Made by a program: the position numbers and the translations under genes. From the NCBI GenBank assembly GCA_003427395.1, contig BFEA01000389.1:1519238-1558633 (forward strand): DNA of 39,396 nt, given 5' to 3'. A model generated the notes under the pieces. The model worked only from the letters and a program-made list of their open reading frames with translations. It did not search any database and was not told the DNA's origin. Within the stretch, counting starts at the first letter, position 1; the number at the start of each line of letters is the position of its first letter. Below are positions 9,785 to 19,213 of this stretch, piece after piece. The stretch is from Chara braunii (taxonomy: Eukaryota > Streptophyta > Charophyceae > Charales > Characeae).

Positions 9785-9954
9785 GAGTCACAAAAACGAG
9801 TTATAATTGCAGTATGGGGCAAGTTACAGTTTGCAATTGCACTTCAATCGCCTACATGGCCAGAAAGCTGGCTTGTATACATTGCCCGAACTGCAATTCC
9901 AATTCGAAACTGTATCTTGGCCCATAGTGCAATTATAACTCATTTTTGTGACTC
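9785..9954. mobile_element. 170-bp foldback MITE
   Basis: The first 48 bases, starting GAGTCACAAAAACGAG, match the reverse complement of the last 48 with about five mismatches. Pairing continues less well towards a centre near 9868, so the whole unit can fold into one long hairpin. No convincing target-site duplication was seen (left flank ...CTTCAGTA, right flank CCGTGTAG...). Without it the superfamily cannot be assigned. Confidence 0.75.
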
Positions 9955-10087
9955 CCGTGTAGTTTTCCCTTTTTATTTTTATCCCCCAGGGCTTCATGGG
10001 GAGAGAGTAGTAGTAGTTGTCAAAGATAACAACATGCAGCGAAAGAATACACGACAATAACCACTTTACGCAACATATCACACCTGG

Positions 10088-10195
10088 AGGAGGAGGAGAA
10101 GAAGAAGAAGAAGAAGAAGAAGAAGAAGAAGAAGAAGAAGAAGAAGAAGAAGAAGAAGAAGAAGAAGAAGAAGAAGAAGAGGAAGAGAAGGAGAA
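10088..10195. repeat. (GAA)n microsatellite
   Basis: About 30 consecutive GAA/AGA units form one of the longest pure simple repeats in the window. Poly-Ser and poly-Glu open frames across it are artefacts. Confidence 0.95.
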
Positions 10196-10639
10196 GGTAA
10201 GGTAGAACAGATACATGAAAACCCGAACGCGGCAGCCGACTTCAAAATAGGGTGCGGTCAGGGTTGAAAAATTCATTCTAAACTCTCTTTCTGCAGTCTA
10301 GTCAGGGCCAGGGTTAAAAATGGAGTCCAAACGAGGCTACGACTTGGACCTTACAGGTTTCTGGAAAGGAAAAACTTTGCCGCGGAAGTTTTCCGGAACC
10401 CTAAAAGCTTTCGCGGGGTCCTTGGAAGGTCGTTTTGTATTTCCGCTTCGTCGACACGTATAGAAAAGTGAGCGGCCTGCTCCTCGTGGGCGGATTTGGT
10501 CCAGTCATATCGCTGAAAAGGATGGGGAACTGTCAACCATAATCTCGATCCGTTTGTTTTACGCTTTTCCAGATGACCGTTGATCCATTGATAATCTCGT
10601 GACCTCTCGGTTACTGCACGACCGTGTTCCTGGACCACG

Positions 10640-11758
10640 TGGCGAAGGAGGTTCTGATCTAATATTCGTGACGAAGTTAGGCACGTGGTTGCCAACGTTC
10701 TAGTCTGTGCTGCCGATCATGCCTCTATCTGTGGGCCAAATACGATAGTTCCAACAGAAGTCGAGCTCCCTTTCCAATGGGTCAGTATGGACACGACAGA
10801 CATTGACGTGCCACTTGGGCCCAATCGTTGTGAGTATTCTATTCTCTTGGTGTTAATCGACCACTTCTCGAAATACATCGAAGTCTACCCCTGCAAAACA
10901 CGTAAAGCCTCAGAAATAGCTATGTACATTGACCGATTCCTCAACACCCATCTAGATACATAAGAAATTCTAACCGACAATGGTTTCGAATTCAAGACCG
11001 AGGTAGAGGAATTATTGATGCGTTGTGGCATTACTCTTCGACACACCACTCCCCATGTCTCTCTGTCCAATGGGTTGGCCGAGAACGCGAACCACATTAT
11101 TAAGACCGCTCTTCGCAGGAACTTAGCGGCCAATGACAAGTGTCGTTGCCCCGAGATAGAGTATCAAATCATCGGGATCCATCGAGCGACCCCTCATGAG
11201 TCCACCTGATTCACCCTCTTTCAGCTTCGAACAAATAGTATCTCATTTGTCGACAATTGAGGTGCCTCGAAAATTGCCGAAACAGGGGGAAGGGACACGC
11301 AGTTGGCCCCCAAGGCTAATGCTAAACGGTATGCAGAATTAATGGAAAAGGTTATTCCTAGGGTAGCCCAAAAAAGGCAGAAAATGACTGAACTAGCCCA
11401 CGGTAGGCAGGTCTGTAGTTACGAGGCTTGGAATGGGAATGCAGACCCACAACACCAATATAAATTAGGGGGCTTAGTGCAGGTACGTAAATGTGCACGC
11501 GACCGGGAACTCGCTCCAAAGTTTTCTATCTGCTTTCGAGTAATGGAACTCGGCCCTAACGGAGCCAATACTGTGCGCATTGCTCTTGAGATCGGCGCCA
11601 TCCATAAATCTTTTCCTATTGTCCGTCATACCTCTTACCTCCGCCCTCTCCCACCCTCTGAGGACCCTATCTCACCTCAGTCTTCTTTCTCCAACCCAGA
11701 CGAGGACCTTGCTTCCTCCCCTTCATCTGATACTGCTTCTCTTCGATCTTCGTCATGA
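10640..11758 (+). pseudogene. Ty3/gypsy-like integrase and pol C-terminus, decayed
   Basis: One plus-strand frame shows the integrase order. First comes a residual zinc-binding region ending VCAADH (its preceding Cys is lost). The catalytic core follows, with WVSMDTTDI (first Asp), VLIDHFSKYIEVYPC and ILTDNGFEF (second Asp), then an NGLAENANHIIKT segment carrying the Glu. A C-terminal region has VMELGPNGANTV and PIVRHTSYLRPLPP. In-frame stops at 10961-10963 (TAA), 11207-11209 (TGA) and 11258-11260 (TGA) break it. The upstream polyprotein (RT, RNase H) is not recognisable before 10640. The element is on the opposite strand to, and clearly different in sequence from, the large gypsy element further right. 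Its terminal stop TGA overlaps an ATG (11755) of the next frame. Confidence 0.8.
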
Positions 11759-13850
11759 GTTTCGCCATCGAGCCGACCCTTCCTCCACAGCTTCTTCAGC
11801 CTCAACCTTCATTGCTGTTTCACCAAGTCTTGCATCCTCATCTCAGTCCCAATCTCCTCCGGTTTGCACAATTGTTCAGCCACCGAGCCTGGTACGCAGC
11901 TGTAGAAGTAACGATTTCAACGGACCTGAGAACAGCGGTCATCTTGGTGGAAGCTTCGACGTTCGAGCGATTCTCACAGCCTAATCAGAGTGACGTAACA
12001 GTGATCATCGCCTTCAGTGGCGATATGTGCACTATCAGCTCGCAACGACGTAACACGGTGGTCACCAGCCTCTACGAGTTGGGGCAGGCGTTGGTGGCTG
12101 ATTAGCGGCAGCGCCTGGCCCGACCAGGCCAACAAGTAGTGGGGACCGAGTGTATCGATACTTTCTCTCTCCAGAATAGTAGCACTGATCCCCCAGCTCA
12201 TCCCCTTCCCCCTCTTCGTCCTTATCCTTTGCGTAGATGAATCGCTTCTCAACCTTCTCCCTCCCCTCAGATCTTCCAACTCTCTAGTCATCTTGGGTCG
12301 ATCCCCTTCTAACCTCGGAGATTCGCCCCGCTACGATCCCTCCCTTCCACCCTTCTTACATCCGCAAGTGCACTGAATTCACGTCAGTCAGCGTGTGCAT
12401 GCTAATGGTGAGGTGCCATTGGGCTTGATACTACAGCAATCGGGAGTTGGAAACCTATAACGAGATATCGCTATTGCTAGTGCATGTGTGGCCGACGGAG
12501 ACGGAAACCTCTAGCACTTTAGTTGGACTTCTTTGTGGAGAAATTGTTGAAGGAGTTGGAGCGACTGTCGCCTACGAGCTCCTCACTAAGGCTCACTTTC
12601 CAATCCCAGCTCGTTGATGATCTGCCGACGAACATCATCTCCTTCAATCCAAGCGATCCTAGCCAAGCCGAGCCCATCACTTTGGAGAGAACGTTGACGC
12701 CAACACTAATTTGGACAAACTGCATAAAGGATTCTTGTCAATACATGAGCGATCATGACCCCACGGTTTGGTGCTATTTGGACCTGAACGATCTTGCGCC
12801 GGATAATTCCGATCTGGACAGGTTCTGAAACGCTCATCAGGCACGCAACGAGGTGCCATCGGACGACGATCCAGGTCGCCTAGCCATCGCGGGTCTGTCA
12901 GCGGAAGAAGAGACGGAAGCCAGGTCGACATCGAAAAAAGAAGAGAAGGCATTAGCATCCGAGCCTCGGGAGGTTCCCCCGGCCCGAGCGCCACCTACTG
13001 CATGAGGAGGATCTGCTCTGAACCCCGAAGTCCCCACTGACGCCGCCAATCGACATGATGGCGCAAAATCCTCCCGCCCCCGCCGCCGCTCTCGCTTACC
13101 ATCTCCCTCCTCATCCACCCCCTCGGCACTTCGTCCCCGTCCTCCTCCCCTCACGAACACTCCGTCCTCATCCAATCTACAGCCGCCCTCTTGATTACCT
13201 TTCCTTTTCTCCTCTTCCCCACATCGAGTTCCCTCTAACCTACCTCATATTCGCCAACCAACTCTTCTGCCATCACTTTGTCGTGCGGCTCTTATTCAAA
13301 GTTTTCCCTCATCGCTCCCCCTCCTTCCCGCTCAACATCCTTTTCTTCAGTGTCGCCTGGAGGCAATACAACCATATGGAGTTGTATTGCATTGTCTCCG
13401 CACCTTTCCCTTGGTAGAGGACTATGAGTCCTTGCGCGATAATATCCTCCGCACTATCCCTACCCTGTATATCTCAACTACCTCCTCTCCCTCTCCTGAC
13501 CCAACCATCGATTCTCTCGAGCGCACCGGATCGTCAACTTTGTGGATCTCGGTGACGAAGAACCCGACTACTTCCCTCCGCTCCCAACTAAATGGCCTAG
13601 ACCACTCCACAACCCTCTCCTCGTCAACTACCACCGAGCGAACTTTCAGTGACTGAGCATAAGCAGGCAAGATCGGCAAACCATGATGGTGTCACTTGGA
13701 CGATCTCCGCCAATCAAAGAGGCAGCAAGTTGCACATCACAGGGCTGAATGGTAGAGATCCTAAAGCCAATAGATTCTCGAAGACACTGCTTGAAGTTGG
13801 CGTCAACATGGACTTTGGCCATATCTAGTGCTTATACAAGATCTTGTTCA
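11755..13850 (+). pseudogene. Unrecognised decayed ORF downstream of pol
   Basis: The ATG at 11755 overlaps the pol stop (ATGA). From there a single frame stays largely coding-like to about 13530, with scattered stops (for example ending 12105, 12828 and near 13005) and a cluster of stops at 12400-12520. The sense then appears to move to another frame (about 13530-13652, with LGDEEPDYFPPLPTKW) and a third (about 13655-13850, with GVTWTISANQRGSKLHITGL). It holds an acidic/Lys-Glu linker near 12850-13000 and a Pro/Ser-rich part near 13060-13190. I recognise no domain. By position it could be a third retroelement ORF after pol, as in gypsy lineages with an extra 3' gene, but no membrane segment is obvious and no LTR was found for this element. 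Frame joins are inferred by eye. Confidence 0.4.
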
Positions 13851-13890
13851 TCCTGATACGCCCGGTTCCTCATTCATCAGTGTCGAACCC

Positions 13891-14383
13891 GTGAACGTGA
13901 CCGACACCGGTCACTTGAACGTAACCGGCTGTTTATTTGGTCTTTTTTTGTGAACGACCGTTCACGGTGAATGGGCCGACTACGAAATAATTTTTTTTAT
14001 TTTTTTTTTCGCCTCACTCAGCTACAGGCGCCTCAAGCCCCACAGCGTGATGACATTGAAAAAAAAAAAAAAATCGAAATAACCTACAAAATAACAAACA
14101 AAAATCCTTATTTTGGCTGGAAAAAATAATAATAATAATAAAAAAAATTAGCTGCTTGTTTTTTTTTTTTTCATTTTTCATTAAAAACAGATGTTATTCG
14201 TGAAAAAAAAAAATCGAAAAAATTATTGGGAGTTACCCTCCGATGTCAACCACCTCCTTATAAAAAACAAAACACGGCCCCCCAACTAAAAAAATAAATA
14301 AAAAACACCCTTCCCGCTCAACGTGAACTCTGTGAACGAGTGTCGGTCAAGAAAATAGTGACCGGTGACCGACCCTCGTTCAC
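13891..14383. mobile_element. 493-bp non-autonomous element with terminal inverted repeats
   Basis: The left end (13891-13915, GTGAACGTGACCG then ACACCGGTCACT) matches the reverse complement of the right end (14357-14383, GTGAACGAGGGTCGG then TCACCGGTCACT) apart from a short indel and a few changes. The motif GTGAACG or its complement recurs inside both ends (about 13952-13968 and 14320-14340). The interior is A/T-rich with many poly-A/T runs and has no ORF. A shared AACCC next to each end could be part of a target duplication but is not convincing. Confidence 0.7.
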
Positions 14384-16120
14384 AAACCCTGTGAAAGGTG
14401 ACCAGTGGTACGGCGCTGTCATTCATCCCCTCGCCCCCTTCTTCCCCCTCCACCATGTAAACTAGTTTTCATACATGCAATCAGGAGATCACATAATTTT
14501 GGAACACCTTGAGCGTCAAATATGTGACGCGCCAGCTTCCGAACCTGCGTTATCTTCCAACCGCCCCCCCCCCCCTCCCCTCCCCCCTTTTTTTGTGATC
14601 TTTTGCAACCAGGGCGAAGAGGCCCCTTTCGGTCTTTTCATGAATTGATGCACATTACTTGTAATCAAAGAAGCCTGTCCCTTGTCATTTTGATTAGTTT
14701 TTGGAATTCCACCTTTTCGCAATTTGGGAAATACATAGGAATTCCGCGCGCCCTACCGAGCACGCTGGGGATTTGGCTCGATGGTTAGAAATTCCGGAAT
14801 AAGCGGGACTTGACATGTCCTTTTTGCTCATGAATGTTCTCGGCTTCGTCTCGGAAAACTCTGGGAATTCTTGCGTGAATCTGAATAGGCGTAGGACTTC
14901 TTCCCGCGTTCACTCTACACGCGGAGCTGGTGTTTTTCAATTTTGAATTAGCATAGGATTTTGAATAAGTTATAACTATTTCGGTGCCCTTTTTGCTTTC
15001 GGGTCCGCACCATGCATGCGAGTTCCTCTCCCCCCCCCCCTCTCTCCGTTTCCCTCGCTGCCTTCAACACTCTCGCGCTCACGCTCCTTCTCTCTCTGTA
15101 ACCGTTTTTCCAGCTCTGCTTTGCCTCGTGTGCTTTTTTTTTTTCTTGATTATTTGAATCTTGGTTCCGTGTCCCGATATCCTTCGCGCCCTTTTCTTCT
15201 TGCTTTAAATCCTGCGTCGGAATACCCTGTTGATTTCCTCCTCCTCCCCTCTAGCCAAAGAGACGCGTCGTGTAAGAAGGAAATTCCTGTTACACGACGA
15301 TTATGATTGGCTACACTTGGGATCTGAAGGATCGACATGACTTTCGTTGGGGGATTATTCCCAAACCTTCCCCTACCCCTTCCTACCTCAGTCATAATCC
15401 ATCCTAGCATCTACCCATTTTTTCCGCAACTATAAATTTCGCAAGCGCTCCCGAAAATCTCTCTCTCAACTCGTCAGCCAACTTTCGGGAAGCAGTGGTG
15501 AGAGCCTAGATGGTATGTGAGAAGGTGCGAGTCGAAAAGTCCTGATAAGATGACTGTAGTCTTGTCCGCTGCGCTGGATAACCCGATGAACTGTGGTATC
15601 CGGGCAAGGTTGTGCAGAGACTAAGTCGGCGGGGTAACGATCACGATGCTGGGACTAGCACGTGAAGACCGGGATCGTCAGTGTCTGTGTGAGGTTCAAA
15701 TCAAAGGTTGAGTGGATGTATGGCCTGGGGCCATCATGATGGTGAAATTTTATGGCGAATGCGCCTCTTTTGTCTCAACGTATATGTCTTCGAGCATGAG
15801 TTTCATTCATCTTGCATTTGAGCCAAAATTTCTCGCCAAAATCATCGGACTTTCTTGTGTAATTATCTTCTGCTTTCTTCTCCCCTCTGATCTACGCTTC
15901 TTCTCCCCCACACCTTCCTTCCACTACGTTTGTACTATAATGTATGGGTTACACTGATTTCTCTCTTCTCACTTGATATGTGCATGACGTGGACTGTGCC
16001 TGAGAGCCAGTGTCAGCATGAGAGGGATGTTGATTGATTGATCAGATAAGCGCGGGGTTGGATTGAGTAGTGTGTCGAATAAATGACGCATGATTAATCA
16101 TATGCTTTGTCCTTGTTGCC
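14384..16120. other. Non-coding stretch with C/T homopolymers
   Basis: No recognisable gene is present. A C-run/T-run lies at about 14564-14597, a C-run at 15029-15040 and a poly-T at 15136-15145. A few GATT units occur near 16031-16041. Open frames here are short, have no domain, and lie mostly in low-complexity pyrimidine sequence. Confidence 0.55.
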
Positions 16121-16549
16121 ATGTGGACTGACAACCCTAATCCGACTGGTCGCTCACTTCCCACGCCCCCGCCGCGCCCCTTCCCGTACAACGAGGAAAT
16201 GGCACGTGTATGCGAGTGGGACATACGAGAAGTTGTCACCAAGGTCGGCGGGCGTTATTACTTCCCACCCGAGACCCGGTGCTCCGGATTCGTCGGTGCG
16301 GGATTCATCATCATCGATACGCAGCTTCCGCCTTATTCATTGTTGTTGCCGTTTAATGAGTTGATCGTCATCCCGTGGTCGGTTGCAGCGCCTCACTGGC
16401 CTAGCACTCTGTGTAGCGACTGTCACCGCATAGAGCGTTACAGAGCTAAAGGCTTCCATTACCGCACACGTGGCGAGGACGAACACAAGGAGAGAGCCAC
16501 TCGATTAAGACCCTCCACGTCGGATTCGGAGCAGTGTAGTGAACGCTGA
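16121..16549 (+). CDS. Hypothetical 142-aa protein
   Basis: The frame starts at ATG 16121 and ends at TGA 16547-16549. It begins with a Pro-rich leader (residues about 5-22), then a mixed hydrophobic/charged body with VVTKVGGRYYFPPETRCSGF and a segment containing Cys-x2-Cys-His (CSDCH, about residue 100), and ends in a polar, Lys/Arg/Glu/Ser-rich tail. Its composition is more gene-like than most frames nearby, but I do not recognise the family. It could be an exon of a larger gene or a transposon fragment. No neighbour suggests a role. Confidence 0.35.
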   Translation: MWTDNPNPTGRSLPTPPPRPFPYNEEMARVCEWDIREVVTKVGGRYYFPPETRCSGFVGAGFIIIDTQLPPYSLLLPFNELIVIPWSVAAPHWPSTLCSDCHRIERYRAKGFHYRTRGEDEHKERATRLRPSTSDSEQCSER

Positions 16550-17283
16550 CGGGACCTCATCCGAAAACGGGATACTACGTGTGTACCCTCCCCCTTTCAT
16601 TCGAAACGTAGGGCAACGGCTCGCTGGGAAGTACAACGCTACTTTTTGGATTAAATTTCCCATCGACGTGAGCCCCGCACGCACCTTTTTTTTTCTTCAA
16701 TCCGCGCAGCGATGGATCCCTTCTTACTACAGTATGACCAACACCGGGGATTTAAGTTCTGTCTGTGTCCCCACACTCAACTTTCCCCTAAAATCCTTGG
16801 CACACCCCATCTTTGCTGCTTTTCCCGGGCCTTTCCATGAACCAAACCACTCCGACCGGAAACGAGCATAGGCCGCGTGAGACTGAGTGTTGGACCCGAC
16901 CCTCTCTTGTCATGCCGATGTTGTGCTCATCATTGGCCGGTGGGCGGGGAACGTACCAAGTGCCATTGCATCAGCAGGTCAAGTAGCACGACAGAGGCGG
17001 TCTTCGTTATCACTCTCTGCAATCAGTTCCTGGTGCAACCATCGCAACACCGACTGGAAGATTTGCTGCCTCTTTTGGCGTCGATGGGCAAGCGCACGCC
17101 AACAGCAGGGAACGACAACGTTCCAGGCTGGTTGTCTGTAGCCGATGAACGCGTTTGAAGGCATGAGAATTCATCATCTCGGACGGGGTGCAAGTGGGCC
17201 AACGACAGGGATTGGTGAGCAACATCATGTTGGCTTGAGCCCATGAGGCGAGACATTGAGGATGGCTCATTGTCGGTCGTTGG
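16550..17283. other. No recognisable feature
   Basis: Several overlapping open frames exist on both strands, but none carries a domain I recognise. The longest minus-strand frame (17010-17642) runs antisense to the trihelix-like fragment and appears to be its shadow. Confidence 0.5.
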
Positions 17284-17860
17284 ATGGCGAAGGACTTGCC
17301 TATTGCCCTTGGCAGGGAAAGAAGAGCACTTGAAGGAGAAGGCCGCACTCCTGCCCAAACACCATCGATGCAAGAATCGTTAGTTGAAAATCGGGAATGT
17401 GGTGGGGAGGGGCCCACAATTGCAGCCGGATCTGCGAACGGAGCACCGAACGATGGAGAAAGGTCCCATGGCACGGTGGCAAGCGGTGGTGGAGGTCGAA
17501 CGTCAACACCGGAGGTGACAGGCAGTATTGGTGAGCGGCAAAAGGGGGGGAAGTCTATAGTGGCACCGAAGAAAAACACACTATGGACGTTGGAGGAGCA
17601 AGTGCTTCTGGCGCGAATCAGTGGTGAGGACGATGCTCTCATGTCTGATGCGGAAGGCGCTCACCACATGACATGGGGGAAGTGTTATGACTGGATAGCG
17701 GACAGGATGAAAGACGAGGGGTACACACGTATAGGAGAGGATTGCCGGAAGAAGTGGGCGCAATGCCATGTTCTTTGTCCGCAAAAGACACAATCACGAC
17801 CCTGACATTTGCGCCTCCCAGGAAGTGCACGTACTGACACTGCTTACCCCAAAAAATATA
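17284..17860 (+). pseudogene. Trihelix/Myb-like DNA-binding domain fragment
   Basis: The 173-residue frame 17284-17805 has a Gly/Glu-rich N-terminal part and then a segment beginning LWTLEEQVLLARI (about residue 100) and continuing to MTWGKCYDWIADRM and GEDCRKKWAQ. The spacing of Trp residues and the DC-x-KKW ending resemble Myb/SANT-like trihelix (GT-1/Myb_DNA-bind_4) domains. Sense then appears to jump one frame near 17768, where MFFVRKRHNHD would follow naturally, so a frameshift is likely. It ends in poly-T runs (17868-17883) and is followed closely by the gypsy element at 18094. It may be a host transcription-factor fragment or an accessory protein of a DNA transposon. I cannot tell which. 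Confidence 0.5.
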
Positions 17861-18089
17861 TACAGGTTTTTTTTTTTTTTTTTCAATGCTGATCTAACAC
17901 TCATGGCTGTTTTCCTTATCGACAAATTCTTTTACTTTTTTTTTTTTTTTTTTTTACATCCACAAATTTCTTGAAAAACTTAGGGAGAAAGAAAAAATTG
18001 AAAAGGAAGGAGAAAGAAAAAATTGAAAAGGGTCCTCCCGCGCCCCTGCAGGCTGCTGACAAAAGGATCACCAAAAAAGTACATATGGG

Positions 18090-18093
18090 TAGC
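18090..18093. other. Target-site duplication TAGC (left copy)
   Basis: TAGC immediately precedes the left LTR and recurs at 35614-35617 directly after the right LTR. Four to six bp is the usual range for gypsy integration. A five-base reading does not match. Confidence 0.7.
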
Positions 18094-19180
18094 TGTTATG
18101 ATCTTGGTTGTCTAACGATTTTTACCGCCACTCACACACAGACAGTCTCATATACGCCCATACATGCATAAGAGAAGGGGGAGAGGAGACAGAGTCCAAA
18201 CTGTACACAGATCAGAGTAGGCAGCGGAATACAGCTATGCACAGATGGGAAGAAGACACGCAGTGTTTCTCACTCGCTGTAAAACTCCCAACAACCAATC
18301 ACAAGAAAGAACCTGCGAGGATAACAATTGGAATATACACTGATGATGAGCCAATTGAACCAAATTGTTACAGAGTTTGTTTCAGTAGCTCGCCACACTC
18401 TGAACTCCACACTCCACTCTCTACCCTACACCCGGTTAGTAGCGTCACATGAAAACGGCCTCCCACAGGCCGACGCGAACCACCCAGATGAAGAACAAAT
18501 CCTGCGATGAAGTCTTCAGTGCCGATGACCAACTCCGATGAAGAAACCGGCAGCTATGGCTACCGCCACCCACATAGACTCAGTGAAGAGTCTCCGATCA
18601 GCCCAGCTAATTGCAGAAACCCACAGGGGTTGATGCGCAGGGGATGCCCCAGCTATGACAAGCCCTCAACAGACTGGCTATGGCTGCTGTCCGCGGTGAG
18701 GTCTCAGGGTGCCGCCCGCAGACAATCGCTGCTCCAAACTTCCTTGGCTCCAAACGCTGTATCGCAAAAAATGAACTGCCAAAAGTCCCTAACCGATTTC
18801 CCTAAACTATTAATAGACTCTACTACTCTAGCCTAGACTTGGACCGGACTGACTGACCGACCGGTACCATTTCTGTTTCGGCCTCTCGTCCTCTATCGGA
18901 CCCGGTTATAGGCTATAGAACTGTCTATCAGATTAGGCCCTTAGGGCGTGTCTGTCCTAAGGGTAGCCCGGGCGTGCTATAGGCAGTGAGGGTAGCTATA
19001 GGAAACCCGAAGTACTACTGGGCCTTATTTCCCATATTTACAGATATGCCCCTCATGGATTTTCCTCATAGGTAGGTATCTCGGTTAGCCCTCAGCCAAA
19101 CAAAATTACGAATCTAGCCCTATCGGTTAGTATACAGCCTCGCAGTCAATCTCGACAGTCAGAATCAACAAGTCAATGCA
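18094..19180 (-). repeat. 3' LTR of the gypsy element
   Basis: It starts TGTTATGATCTTGG and ends AATGCA in plus-strand reading. It aligns end to end with 34528-35613. Homology stops sharply at both edges: left of 18094 the sequences differ, and right of 19180 they differ. Open frames of 114 and 109 codons occur in both LTRs at equivalent places, but this is explained by LTR duplication rather than by coding. Confidence 0.92.
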
Positions 19181-19212
19181 GGCTTACCCCCCCGGGGAGC
19201 GAGGACGTCCGA
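19181..19212 (-). promoter_or_regulatory. Candidate polypurine tract
   Basis: On the minus strand, directly upstream of the 3' LTR, lies CCCCGGGGGGGTAAGCC. The G-run is in the position expected for the plus-strand primer of reverse transcription. The tract is short and interrupted, so the call rests mainly on location. Confidence 0.5.
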
Positions 19213-19213
19213 G

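Noticed and set aside
10351-10695. 114-codon minus-strand frame next to the integrase remnant
   Set aside because: Somewhat protein-like composition but no recognised domain, and its upstream end overlaps sense integrase sequence. Too weak to call.
15480-15720. Structured-looking sequence with a GGTTCAAATC box, considered as a small RNA gene
   Set aside because: No consistent tRNA, 5S, U6 or SINE layout could be drawn around it.
17010-17642. 210-codon minus-strand frame
   Set aside because: Antisense to the trihelix-like segment, with no recognised domain. The plus-strand reading carries the domain-like pattern.
18108-18836. Two open frames (114 and 109 codons) with close counterparts at 34542-35270
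   Set aside because: The similarity is fully explained by the LTR duplication. They have no domain, and they run antisense to the element.
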